Of a stretch of 64,000 nt of DNA, positions 1-11,500 are shown piece by piece (positions within the stretch are counted from its first letter, which is position 1; each line of letters begins with the position of its first letter). Location: positions 3,293,382 through 3,357,381 of the forward strand of contig NZ_LOJP01000001.1 of NCBI RefSeq assembly GCF_001553785.1. Reading direction: 5' to 3'. Below the pieces are notes generated by a model. The model searched no databases, was not told where the DNA came from, and worked only from the letters and a program-made list of their open reading frames with translations. Position numbers and translations under genes: made by a program. Source of the DNA: Actinoplanes sp. TFC3. Its GTDB lineage: Bacteria > Actinomycetota > Actinomycetes > Mycobacteriales > Micromonosporaceae.

Positions 1-2
1 CC

Positions 3-641
3 CCCACGCCGACGCCGTCGTTGCCGCCCACCAGCACACCGAGCCCCAGCCCGAGCAGGACGAGCCCCCCGCCCAAGCGCGAGACGCCGTTCCCGGGTTC
101 GGTGAGCATCGCCCGCACGGGCATCGCCCAGGTGGTCGACCTGACCGCCGAGGGCAGCCGGGACTGGGTGCACTGGGGCGAGCAGGGCACGTTCTCGCTC
201 GAACGCAAGGCCAATGGCGGGTTCGCGATCCTCGAGGGCGCCCCGACGGCACCGCGGTTCCGGCACGGGCTGAGCCCGCAGCGCTTCCGCTGGAACGGCG
301 GCAACCCGGTGGAGCGCTCCGACGGCACGCCGACCGGCATCCGCACCTGCGACGAAGGCAACGGCTTCACGCTCAGCGCCCCGGCGGCCACCTCGTCGCG
401 CACCCTCAAGCTGTACGTCGGCGCGCGCGCCGCCCGAGGCAAGCTCACCGCGAAGCTGTCCACCGGCGGCCCGACCGCGACGGCCACGTTCACCGAGCGC
501 GGGAGCAACGTGGGCACCACGGCCTTCGTGGTCACCTACCGGGCACCCAAGGACGGCAAGCTCAACCTGAGCTGGGTCACGGACGACTCGTTCGACGACG
601 ACTGCGGCGGTGTGGCGCTCGAGGCGGCGACGCTACGCTGA
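3..641 (+). CDS. C-terminal part of an exported or membrane-anchored protein (5' end outside window)
   Basis: The frame is open to the left edge, so only the last 212 codons are seen and the true start lies upstream. The visible part opens with a Pro/Thr/Ser-rich linker of about 25 residues. A compact domain of about 170 residues follows, rich in beta-type sequence (VHWGEQGTFSLERKANGG, LKLYVGARAARGKL, SWVTDDSFDDDCGG). This layout matches the extracellular C-terminal domain that follows a linker in actinobacterial Ser/Thr kinases or secreted carbohydrate-binding proteins, but no kinase part is visible. It ends 28 bases before the TTG start of the MMPL gene. The function is not recognised; extracellular location is inferred from the linker only. 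Confidence 0.6.
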   Translation, partial: PTPTPSLPPTSTPSPSPSRTSPPPKRETPFPGSVSIARTGIAQVVDLTAEGSRDWVHWGEQGTFSLERKANGGFAILEGAPTAPRFRHGLSPQRFRWNGGNPVERSDGTPTGIRTCDEGNGFTLSAPAATSSRTLKLYVGARAARGKLTAKLSTGGPTATATFTERGSNVGTTAFVVTYRAPKDGKLNLSWVTDDSFDDDCGGVALEAATLR

Positions 642-669
642 CGCGTGGAGCTGGGTAAGGAGAAACTCT

Positions 670-3291
670 TTGTTCGCCCGGTGGGGATCCTTGGTGGCCC
701 GGTTCCGCTGGCCGGTGCTGCTGATCGCGATTGCCGCGGTCGTGAGCGCCGGCGTATGGGGCATGGGCGTGTTCGGGCAACTGTCGGAGGGCGGCTACAA
801 CGACCCGGGTGCGGAGTCGAGCCGGGCCGCTGAGGTCGTACGGCAGGAACTGGGCTCTCAGGGTGGGGACCTGATCGCGATCTACCGCCCGGCCGGGGCG
901 AGCATCGACGACCCGGCGCTCGGCAAGGCGGTCCAGGCCCGGCTCGCGGCGCTGCCCAAGTCCGAGGTCGCCCAGGTCAGCGGCTACTGGCCGGGCAAGG
1001 TCGCGCAGTTCGCGGCGGCCGACCGCACGAGCGCGGTCGCCGTGATCACGCTCGCCGGCGAGGACGACGGGGCCAAACTCGAGGCCTACCGGGCCATCTC
1101 CGACAAGCTGAGCGTGCCCGGCGCGACCGTGCAACTGGCCGGTGCGGCGCCGCTCAACGACGCCTCGGCCGCCCGTTCGACCGACGATCTGGCCAAGGCC
1201 GAGCTGATCTCGTTGCCGATCGTGCTGGTGCTGCTGCTGTTCATCTTCGGCTCGCTGGTCGCCGCGTCGCTGCCGGTGCTGGTGGGCGGCTGCGCGGTGC
1301 TCGGCTCGCTCGGCGTGCTGCATGCGATCGCGGCGAGCCACGACGTCAACTCCTTCGCCGTCAACGTGGCCAGCCTGCTGGGCCTGGGCATGGCCATCGA
1401 CTACGGCCTGTTCACGGTCGGGCGCTTCCGCGAGGAGCAGGACGCGGGGCATACGGCGGCGCAAGCTGTGTCACGCACGGTGGCGACGGCTGGTCGTACC
1501 GTCGTCTTCTCGGCCTCCCTGCTGATGATCGCCCTGGCCGGCCTGCTGCTGTTCCCGCAAGGCTTCCTGAAGTCTCTCGCCTATGGCGGCCTGGCCGCCG
1601 TGGCTCTCGCGGCGCTGCTGTCGCTCACCCTGCTGCCCGCGCTGCTGGCCGTGCTGGGGACCAGGGTCGACAAGCTTCCGGTACGTCTACCGCTGCGGCT
1701 TTCCGGCAACGGCTGGGCCAAACTGGCCGGTGTCGTGCTGCGCCATCCCGTGCTGGTGGCCCTGCCGATCCTGGTCGGCCTGGTGGTTCTCGCGGCGCCC
1801 ATCGCAGGCGTGCGTTTCGGCGAGAACGATGAGCGTGTGCTGCCCGCGGGTGACCCTTCGCGGCAGGCTGTGGAGACGTTGAAAGCTGACTTCCCGGCCC
1901 TGAGCAGCGCCGGTGTCCAGGTGGTGCTGCAAGGCTCGGGCGGCGCGGCACCGAGCCCCGGCGGCGCTGCCGCCTTCGCCGAACGAGTCACCGGAGTTCC
2001 CGGGGTCGCGTCGGTGACCCCGGCCGGCAGCAACGGTTCGGTGGTGACGTGGACGGCCACCCTCAAGGACACCGACCCGTTCAGCGCATCGGCGCGCTCG
2101 GCCGTGCGGGACCTCCGCGACCTGCGCCCCCCGCTGGACGCAACGCTGCTGGTGGGCGGCACAACAGCACGCAACGTGGACAGCCTGACCGCCATCGGCA
2201 ACCGGTTGCCCCTGATGATCGGCCTGCTCGCCGGGGCCACCCTGGTGCTGATGTTCCTGGCCTTCGGCTCGGTCCTGCTGCCGATCAAGGCGGTGCTGAT
2301 GAGCGCGCTGAGCCTGAGCGCCACCTTCGGCATCCTGGTCTGGGTGTTCCAGGACGGCCACGGCGCGGGGTTGCTGTCGGTGACCCCGGCGCCGCTTGAG
2401 GCGGGCATCGTCGTGCTGATGGCCGCGGTGGTGTTCGGCCTGTCCACGGACTACGAGGTCTTCCTGCTGTCCCGGATGGTCGAGGCCCGTACCCGAGGAG
2501 CCTGCACCGCCGAAGCCGTAACCACCGGCCTGACCCGGACCGGCCGGGTGATCAGCGCGGCGGCCCTGCTGCTCATCGTGGTGACGGGGGCGTTCGCGCT
2601 GAGCTCGGTGAGCACGATGCGCTTCGTCGGGGTGGGGATGATCGTCGCGTTGTTCCTGGACGCGACGGTGGTGCGGATGCTGCTGGTGCCGGCTGTGCTG
2701 CGGCTGCTGGGGGATGCGGCCTGGTGGGCGCCGGGGGTGCTGCGGCGGTTGCAGGAGCGGGCTGGGCTGGGCGAGAAGGACGAGGTTGCGGCGCCCGGGG
2801 ATGAGCGACTCAGCGCCGGGCGGTCCGAGGTCGCGTTACCGGAGGCTGGACAGGTCCGGGGTGGGCGGCATGCTGCGCCGTTGACGCCCGAGTACCTCCC
2901 GGCTCCGGACTCGTCGCACGCTGGGGAGCGGGCCTGTCCCCCGCCACGGGCGCCCGAGCTGCCAGTGGCCGGGGCTGCGCCCATGCCTGAGCTGCCGTTC
3001 GCCGGTTCGGCTCCGCGGCCGGGGCTTGCTCGGATCACGGTTGATCAGCAACCGGGTGACGGTACCCGGGAGTTGCAGGCGCCCCGGCGGCCGGAACTGC
3101 CGGCCGGGCCCAGTGGCCGGGAGGAAAGCGACGCGGGCAGTTTTGGCGGCTCGCGGAGTCACGGCCGGTCTGCCGTCGATGCTGATGCGACCCGGGAGTT
3201 CGGGCGGGTGGAGAACGAGACCGAGGTCACGGCCGTTTTCCGGGTGCCCCGGGAGCTGCGGGACGATCCTCCGGGTGGTTCGCCGCGGTGA
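670..3291 (+). CDS. MMPL/RND-family membrane exporter with long disordered C-terminal tail
   Basis: An 873-residue transporter of the MMPL (RND) superfamily, which exports lipids or hydrophobic compounds using the proton gradient. TTG at 670 is chosen because AAGGAGA at 657-663 lies six bases upstream; an in-frame start at 610 would overlap the previous gene. The protein has two repeats of six membrane helices. The first carries GMAIDYGLF after helix 4 and the second GLSTDYEVFLLSR, the family's proton-relay motif. A periplasmic domain precedes each repeat. From about residue 690 the protein becomes a cytoplasmic tail of some 180 residues rich in Pro, Gly, Arg and Glu (repeats such as PELPVAGAAP and PELPFAGSAP), longer than is usual. 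The substrate is unknown. Confidence 0.9.
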   Translation: MFARWGSLVARFRWPVLLIAIAAVVSAGVWGMGVFGQLSEGGYNDPGAESSRAAEVVRQELGSQGGDLIAIYRPAGASIDDPALGKAVQARLAALPKSEVAQVSGYWPGKVAQFAAADRTSAVAVITLAGEDDGAKLEAYRAISDKLSVPGATVQLAGAAPLNDASAARSTDDLAKAELISLPIVLVLLLFIFGSLVAASLPVLVGGCAVLGSLGVLHAIAASHDVNSFAVNVASLLGLGMAIDYGLFTVGRFREEQDAGHTAAQAVSRTVATAGRTVVFSASLLMIALAGLLLFPQGFLKSLAYGGLAAVALAALLSLTLLPALLAVLGTRVDKLPVRLPLRLSGNGWAKLAGVVLRHPVLVALPILVGLVVLAAPIAGVRFGENDERVLPAGDPSRQAVETLKADFPALSSAGVQVVLQGSGGAAPSPGGAAAFAERVTGVPGVASVTPAGSNGSVVTWTATLKDTDPFSASARSAVRDLRDLRPPLDATLLVGGTTARNVDSLTAIGNRLPLMIGLLAGATLVLMFLAFGSVLLPIKAVLMSALSLSATFGILVWVFQDGHGAGLLSVTPAPLEAGIVVLMAAVVFGLSTDYEVFLLSRMVEARTRGACTAEAVTTGLTRTGRVISAAALLLIVVTGAFALSSVSTMRFVGVGMIVALFLDATVVRMLLVPAVLRLLGDAAWWAPGVLRRLQERAGLGEKDEVAAPGDERLSAGRSEVALPEAGQVRGGRHAAPLTPEYLPAPDSSHAGERACPPPRAPELPVAGAAPMPELPFAGSAPRPGLARITVDQQPGDGTRELQAPRRPELPAGPSGREESDAGSFGGSRSHGRSAVDADATREFGRVENETEVTAVFRVPRELRDDPPGGSPR

Positions 3292-3384
3292 CGCGCGGGG
3301 GCACGGGCGCTGGCCGCGTGGCGCTGCGAACGGATATCGTGGCGCGCCGGGTGGTGAGGGCCGCCTTTTCAGGAACGGGACGGG

Positions 3385-4851
3385 ATGACCGCAACAACCG
3401 ACGAGACAGCCGCCGCGCCGCAGCAGGCCGCCATTGACTCTGAGCGGCTTGCCATCTGCCTTGCCGTCATCACCGAGGCCGAGGCGCTCGATCCGGAGCA
3501 CCCCGACGCCGTGGCGCTGCGCCGGGCCACCGCCGGGCTGTTCAAAACCGTCAAGCTGCACCGCCGCCGGGAACGCCGGGACGCCATCCTCGCCCATGAC
3601 AAGGCGGTCACCGAGGCCACCGCTACCGGCGCGGCTTCGCGGATCGATGATGAGACCGCGGGGCTTCCGCTGTCCACGGCTACGCGGGGGCAGAGCGCTG
3701 GGGTGTTGCGCCAGCCCCGGGGTTGTTACATCTGCAAGCAGCGGTACGTCGAGGTCGACGCGTTCTACCACCAGCTGTGCCCGCGGTGTGCGGCTGAGAA
3801 CCGGGCTCGCCGGGACGCGCGCACCGATCTGACCGGGCGGTCCGCGCTGCTGACCGGCGGGCGGGCCAAGATCGGCATGTACATCGCGTTGCGGTTGTTG
3901 CGCGATGGGGCGCACACCACCGTCACCACCCGGTTCCCGCATGATGCGGTGCGGCGGTTCTCGGCGATGCCCGACAGCGCCGAGTGGCTGCACCGGCTGC
4001 GGGTGGTGGGGCTTGACCTGCGGGATCCGGCGCAGGTCATCGCGCTGGCCGAATCGGTGGCGGCTCGGGGTCCGTTGGACATTCTGATCAACAACGCGGC
4101 TCAGACCGTACGGCGATCGCCCGGTTCTTATGCTGCCATTGCCGCCGCCGAGGCCGCGGCCCTGCCCGACGGGCCCCTGCCGGAGCTGGAGTATCTCGGG
4201 GGTGGGCACGCCTCGGACGCGCACCCGGCGGCGTTGACGATCGGCGGTGGGGAGACCTTCAGCCCGCACGCCCTGACCGCGCTGGCCCTGACCGGCGGCT
4301 CGGCCACGCCGGAGCGGGTGGCGGCCTTGACCGCGATCGACGCGGGCGGGCTGGTTCCGGACCTCGCCGCGACCAACAGCTGGAGCGACCGGGTGCACGA
4401 GGTGGGGGCGCTGGAGCTGCTCGAGGTGCAACTGTGCAACGTCACCGCCCCCTTCATCCTGGTCAGCCGGTTGCGCGAGGCCATGACACGGTCACCGTTC
4501 CCGCGGCGGTACGTGGTCAACGTGTCGGCCATGGAGGGCATCTTCAACCGCGGGTACAAGGGTGCCGGGCATCCGCACACCAACATGGCCAAGGCCTCGC
4601 TGAACATGCTGACCCGCACCAGCGCCGACGACATGTTCACCGACGGCATCCTGATGACCAGCGTGGACACCGGGTGGATCACCGACGAACGCCCGCACCC
4701 GACCAAGGTCCGGCTGGCCGGTGAGGGGTTCCACGCGCCGCTGGACCTGGTGGACGGTGCGGCGCGGGTGTACGACCCGATCGTGCGCGGCGAGGCGGGC
4801 GAGGATTTGTACGGCTGCTTCCTCAAGGATTACGCGCCGGTCGCATGGTGA
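3385..4851 (+). CDS. SDR-family oxidoreductase with N-terminal zinc-ribbon module
   Basis: A 488-residue protein. Residues 1-110 are helical and unassigned. Residues 114-135 form a CxxC-14-CxxC zinc-ribbon-like motif (C114, C117, C132, C135). From about residue 150 a Rossmann SDR domain follows, with the cofactor loop LLTGGRAKIG and the NNAAQ motif. The usual catalytic YxxxK is replaced by TNMAK in HPHTNMAKASLNMLTR: the lysine is kept and the tyrosine position is Thr. An NVSAMEG serine is present. The enzyme is therefore either a non-classical reductase or uses another proton donor. The stop overlaps the next start by seven bases, suggesting translational coupling to the kinase gene. The substrate is unknown. 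Confidence 0.8.
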   Translation: MTATTDETAAAPQQAAIDSERLAICLAVITEAEALDPEHPDAVALRRATAGLFKTVKLHRRRERRDAILAHDKAVTEATATGAASRIDDETAGLPLSTATRGQSAGVLRQPRGCYICKQRYVEVDAFYHQLCPRCAAENRARRDARTDLTGRSALLTGGRAKIGMYIALRLLRDGAHTTVTTRFPHDAVRRFSAMPDSAEWLHRLRVVGLDLRDPAQVIALAESVAARGPLDILINNAAQTVRRSPGSYAAIAAAEAAALPDGPLPELEYLGGGHASDAHPAALTIGGGETFSPHALTALALTGGSATPERVAALTAIDAGGLVPDLAATNSWSDRVHEVGALELLEVQLCNVTAPFILVSRLREAMTRSPFPRRYVVNVSAMEGIFNRGYKGAGHPHTNMAKASLNMLTRTSADDMFTDGILMTSVDTGWITDERPHPTKVRLAGEGFHAPLDLVDGAARVYDPIVRGEAGEDLYGCFLKDYAPVAW

Positions 4852-5765
4852 CCTCGATCCCCGCCGACCTGCCGGTGGTGCGCGAGCTGTCGCGTACCGC
4901 GGACGGCCGGCGCTGGCTGGGTGAGCTGCCCGGTCTCATCGACGAGGTCAGCGACGCGTTCGGGCTGATGCTCGGGCCGCCGCTGCACGGCGGGTCGTGC
5001 AGCTGGGTGGCACCGGCCACGCTCGCCGACGGCACCGCTGTCATCCTCAAGATCGCCTGGCCGCACCGGGAGATGTACGCCGAACCCGCAGCGCTGCGCC
5101 TCTGGGACGGCCACGGCGCGGTCCGGCTGTTCCGCCACGACCCGGTACGCCACGCGCTGGTGCTGGAGCAGTGCCTGCCCGGCGAACAGCTCGCCGCCCA
5201 GGTGCTCCCGGCCGCTGACAAGCTGCGCCTCGGCGCCGACGTGCTGCGCGAACTCTGGTCGGCCGGGGTGCCCGAGGGCCGCCCGGCGCACAACGCGGAG
5301 AGCATCGAGACGCTGGTCGACGTGGCCGGGGACTGGGGTGACCTGGTCACCGAGCGGATGGGCCGCATCCACCCGGCCTACGACGCGGGCCTGGTCGCCG
5401 AGGGCGCACGGCTGCTGCACGACCTGCCCGCGTCGGCTCCCCGCGAGGTGGTGCTGCACGGCGACTTCAACCCCGGCAACATCCTCTCGGCCGGGGACGG
5501 GTGGGTGGCCATCGACCCGAAACCGTTGATCGGCGACCCCGCTTACGACGTACCCCCGCTGCTCCTACAGTCCGCGACCTCGGACACCGACCTGCGGGAG
5601 CTGACCGCCGTGCTCGCGGCGGAACTGGATCTGGACCCGGCGCGCATCTCGGCGTGGTGCGTGGCGCGCAAGGTGGAATCGGCGTTGTGGCGCGCTCATC
5701 ACAACCAGCAGGCCGAAGGCGCGCACGACATGGCGGTCGCTGCGCTGCACGCAGGCCTGATGTGA
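4845..5765 (+). CDS. APH-family small-molecule kinase (aminoglycoside/hydroxyurea phosphotransferase type)
   Basis: A 306-residue kinase of the APH(6)/hydroxyurea-kinase family, which phosphorylates small hydroxylated substrates such as streptomycin. The ATP-binding half has AVILKIAWPH (lysine) and VRLFRHDPVRHALVLE. The catalytic loop is VVLHGDFNPGNIL with Asp at residue 207, followed by the metal-binding IDPKPLIGDPAYD. Length and motifs match the family. It starts inside the end of the SDR gene (seven-base overlap), so the two are probably co-translated. Whether it confers antibiotic resistance or acts on an endogenous metabolite cannot be told from sequence. Confidence 0.85.
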   Translation: MVTSIPADLPVVRELSRTADGRRWLGELPGLIDEVSDAFGLMLGPPLHGGSCSWVAPATLADGTAVILKIAWPHREMYAEPAALRLWDGHGAVRLFRHDPVRHALVLEQCLPGEQLAAQVLPAADKLRLGADVLRELWSAGVPEGRPAHNAESIETLVDVAGDWGDLVTERMGRIHPAYDAGLVAEGARLLHDLPASAPREVVLHGDFNPGNILSAGDGWVAIDPKPLIGDPAYDVPPLLLQSATSDTDLRELTAVLAAELDLDPARISAWCVARKVESALWRAHHNQQAEGAHDMAVAALHAGLM

Positions 5766-5781
5766 CATAACGTCTCGTCCT

Positions 5782-7785
<2,004 letters not shown>

Positions 7786-7801
7786 CAAACCACGCGGGCG
7801 T

Positions 7802-7831
7802 TCACCCGGCGGCGAGTTCACCGCCGGGTGA
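7802..7831. terminator. bidirectional hairpin terminator
   Basis: A perfect 11-bp stem (TCACCCGGCGG at 7802-7812, CCGCCGGGTGA at 7821-7831) with an 8-base loop. It lies between the glgE stop (7785) and the convergent minus-strand gene whose stop is at 7835. No U-tract, as is common in actinomycetes. Position and symmetry suggest it serves both transcripts. Confidence 0.75.
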
Positions 7832-7834
7832 CGC

Positions 7835-8362
7835 TCACAGGTCAGCGTCTACCTGCTGCCGGCGGCGCAGCAGCGGCAGCAGGCGGTAGGAACGGGCACG
7901 CGGAGACGTCGCGGGAGCAGCCTTTTGCGGTACGCCCACAGCGGCGCGCCGAGGTGGCCGGGTGCCCGCGATCCAACGTCCGAGCAGCACCACCGCCAGC
8001 ACGATGCCGACCTTGATGCCCGCATTGATGATCTGGTCCCAGGGCACCTTGCCGTGCCAGGGCAGCACCACCTGGCAGATCAGCGCGGCGAGCACCACCA
8101 CCGCTGCCACCGCAACCCGCCAGCCCACGCCCCAGCCGTCCCTGGTTCGCAGCGCCGCCGCCGACACCCCGGCCAGCAGCAACAGCACCCCGGTCAGGGT
8201 CACCGCCAGCGGCACGCCCGGCACGACGATGGCCAGCGCCAGCAGCGCCGCCCCGGCACCGACCGTGGCTTCCACGGCGCTGCGGCCGAACGAGCCCAGG
8301 CTCATCGCGGTCACCATGGCCCACACCGCGAGCAGGTACCCCCGCAGCGCACCGAAAATCAT
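7835..8362 (-). CDS. small integral membrane protein, possibly the surviving C-terminal domain of a patatin-like gene
   Basis: A 175-residue protein with about four hydrophobic segments (around residues 8-24, 33-62, 81-101 and 113-128) and a basic, charged C-terminal tail of about 40 residues. The ATG (8362) overlaps the stop of the preceding 55-codon patatin N-terminal fragment (ATGA), and the frame stays open a few codons upstream through RGQRVKPIR. DUF3376-type patatin-like proteins of actinomycetes end in a membrane domain of this kind, so I infer this may be the 3' remainder of a large gene that lost its middle. A free-standing membrane protein is the alternative. Confidence 0.55.
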   Translation of the reverse strand: MIFGALRGYLLAVWAMVTAMSLGSFGRSAVEATVGAGAALLALAIVVPGVPLAVTLTGVLLLLAGVSAAALRTRDGWGVGWRVAVAAVVVLAALICQVVLPWHGKVPWDQIINAGIKVGIVLAVVLLGRWIAGTRPPRRAAVGVPQKAAPATSPRARSYRLLPLLRRRQQVDADL

Positions 8363-8526
8363 GCGGATCGGCTTGACCCGCTGGCCACGTTCGCGCGGCG
8401 CGCCATCGCCAGGTCGTACAGCTCGGTGGTTGCGCCGCTGATCCAGACCGCGAGGCTCACCCCGCCGGTCATCACCACTGCCACTCGCAGGTCCTGGCAG
8501 GTGGACTGTTCCCGAGTTGCCATCAT
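8359..8526 (-). pseudogene. N-terminal fragment of a patatin-like phospholipase
   Basis: A 55-codon reading frame starting MMATREQSTCQDLRVAVVM. It continues with GGVSLAVWISGATTEL, the glycine-rich oxyanion-loop opening of DUF3376/patatin-like proteins, which are normally about 1000 residues. The homology stops at about residue 45 and the frame ends at 8359. The GxSxG nucleophile elbow and catalytic Asp are absent, so the product cannot be a lipase. Its ATG overlaps the stop of the multicopper oxidase gene (ATGA at 8523-8526) and its stop overlaps the next ATG. Expression through coupling is possible but function unlikely. The fragment call rests on motif recognition only. Confidence 0.6.
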
Positions 8527-11500
8527 TGCACCCTGATTACTCCCCATGCGCCGTTCTCCACGGCCCACCGGAACGCACCCGACCGGTACGCATGGTCCCC
8601 GCGATGCCGGGCCTGCATCACCATGGTGCGGGCCGAACCCGCGGTGAACCCGGACAGCGAACCCTCGTGCGGTCCGCCCGGCACCCACGGCGCGTGCTCC
8701 CACGCCATGCCGTGCACGGTGAAGGTGTGCGCCCGCGGCTTGTCCGAGGCGCCGGCCAGGTGCAGCCACAGCGTCTGCCCCACCCGGGCGTGCCAGATCG
8801 GCGTGGGCGGGGTGTCGCGGCGGAGCACGTCGCGCGGGTGCACCATGGCCGAGCCGTAGCTGAACCCCTTCTCGCCGGAGTCCTCCGGGTCGTCGTCGGG
8901 CACGATGTCGCGTACCGGAAGGTCGGGGTTGCCGTTGACGAACTGCCGCAGGCCGTCCTGGATCAGCAGCACCTGCTCGTTGGCGACCAGGTGGCCGTGC
9001 TCGTTACGCAGCAGAACGTTGCCGCCGGTCCAGCGTTCGATGCCGGTGCGCGGGTCGAACGCGGTGACATCGCCGGGTTCGACCACCAGGGCGCCGATCA
9101 GTCCGTGGTGGCGGTGGTTACGCACATCGGCCAGATCCTGCAGGTAGCAGACCTGACCGGGCCCTTCCTGGTACGACCCCGGCGCCAGATCCTCGTCGGC
9201 GTACCACCAGTACTCGCGCCAGTTGTTCTCGTCGTGGTCGTGTCGCGGGCCGTCGCGCAGCACCACCCGCCCGGCCGCCTCGGGATCCACCGCCTCGCCG
9301 TGCCCGTGCTCCTCGCCCTGCAGATGCGCCACCGTGCCGTCATGGTTGCGCCCCACGAACGCCCCGTCATCGCTGACCACGTCGTAGCGCAGCAGGCTCG
9401 GGTGCATCGACACCCTCGGCGTCACCGTGCGCTGATCCTCGTCCAGCGGCAGCCGCGGCGGCTCGGGCTCCACCCCGAACTCCGGCAGCAACGGATCCTC
9501 ACCGGGCAGTAGCTCATTGATCAGCGTCACCTTCACCCATTCCCCCCGCCGGGCCCGCAGAACCAAAGGCTCCCGGGTTTCCCGTACGTTCACGGCCCGC
9601 CGGTTGCCCTCGTCATCGGTGACGAACCCGCCCGCCTCCTCGAAGATCAGCCCCCACGGATCGGTCAGGTGCCGCCCGTCGTACTCGTGTTCGATTCGCC
9701 GGGCCCGCACCACGTACTCACGCACCCCGGTGCCGGTCAGCGGTCGCGGCGGCAGAGTGCCGGCTCTGGCCGTACCCGGAAGCGCCGGTAGGTCTTCAAG
9801 GTTGGATTCGTGCGGGGTGAGCGCGCGGACCAGTCCCCAGCAGCCGAGCCACAGGTCGTCCATGGCGGCGAGGTGCCACAGGTGATCACCGATGCCGTAG
9901 TCGTCGACATCGAGGGTGAACGCCTCGGAGATCCCGATGGTCTGCTGGTTGACCAGCACCGACGCGTCGTTGTGCCATTCGCGGCGCCACCGCAGCCCGT
10001 GCGTGACGAAGCTGTGCGACTCCTCGTGCGAGCCCTGCACCAGCCGGAGCCGCAGCCGCTCACCGGGATAGGTGCGAATCAGCTCGGTCTCCGGGTCCCC
10101 GGTTTCGACCGGCGTTCCGGCGGCCGCGAGAGTCTCAGGCTCTTCGGTTTCTTCCTCCTCAGCGGCGGCGGGCGTACCGCTGCTGGCGAACCACTGCGAC
10201 GGGTCGTCACCGCGGAAGGTCAGCGGCGCACACCGGTAGTTGACAGCCATCGAACCCGGGTCGTCGTCGCCACTGAGCTCGCCGGGCGGGTTGAGCGGCT
10301 TGCCGGTCGCGTCCACCAGCGGCACGAAGTCCCCGACGGCCAGCCCGGCCTCGCGGAACGGCGCGATGCCGCTGTCCACCGGCGGCAGCACCACCGCCTG
10401 CGGCCCCGACCAGGCAACGCTCTGCTGGTCCGGCAGCAGCCAGCGCGAGCCGTGCGGCTCGGCGATCAGCGCGGCGAACAACCCGTGCTTCTGCCGGTAG
10501 TTGGCCAGCAGGTGGTCGTGGAAGAAGCACGGGCCGAACTCCTCGTCGACCACCCAGCGGTGCAGGCCCACGTTGACCGGCAGGTTGTCCGGTGAGTGCG
10601 GCACGGCGGCTACCGCTTCGGGGCAGCTGGCCCCGGCCAGATAGTTGAAGCCGGTCGAGGAGCCGTCCGCGGCCAGCACATCGAACTTGACCAGGTGCAC
10701 GTGCAGGCCGCACTCCACCGGCGGTGTGGGCAGGTCGAACCCGTCCGCCGCGATGGAGCCCAGCTCGTTGAACAGCCGCCACTCCACGACGTCGCCGTGG
10801 TTGGCGCGCGGGAAGAACGCCTCGATCTTCCCGGCCGGGGGCTCGAAGTCCTCGCCGTCCACGCGGACCCGGGTGATCTGGTAGTGGTGACCGTTGTCGT
10901 CCTTCCAGCCCCGGTTGTTGTACGGCACCTCGTCCGCGCTGACCCGCACGTCGTAGCTGAGGATGCGCGGCGGCGGCTGACCGGCCCGGGCGTTCCAGAT
11001 GGCGGCGTCGCCGTCGAGGTCCACGAACAGTTGCGCGGGTTGCGGGTTGGCCACCGCGCCGGGGGCGAACGCGGCCAGCTCGGTGGCCGAGTGCAGCGGC
11101 ATGCGCAGCAGACGCCGGCGGCCGCCGAGCAGCTCGGGCACCACCGCGGGCACCGGCGGGGACTTGCGCGGGAAGGTCGCGTCGATGAACCAGGGGAAAC
11201 CCGGGTGCCGGTCGTCGCGGCGGTCCGGGTCACGCCCGGGCAGCGGCCGCAGCGGGTGCACGGGCGTGGCGTCGGGGTACGCCGTGACCGCCACCGCGTC
11301 GACGAGCCGGTCGAAGCTGCGCCACAGCCCCCACATCCCGTGGTGGAAGTGCGGGTACAGGTGGCAGTGCCAGATGACGTCGCCCGGGGCGTGCTGGCGG
11401 CTGCCGGAGCCGTAGAGCGGGTCGATCGTCACGGCGGTCTGCGGCCCGATCGAGATCGAATCCAGCAGTTGCGAGCCTTTGGCCGTACCCGCGGCTGCGG

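Noticed and set aside
2836-4431. 531-codon minus-strand frame
   Set aside because: Antisense shadow of the MMPL tail and SDR gene, with no recognisable domain.
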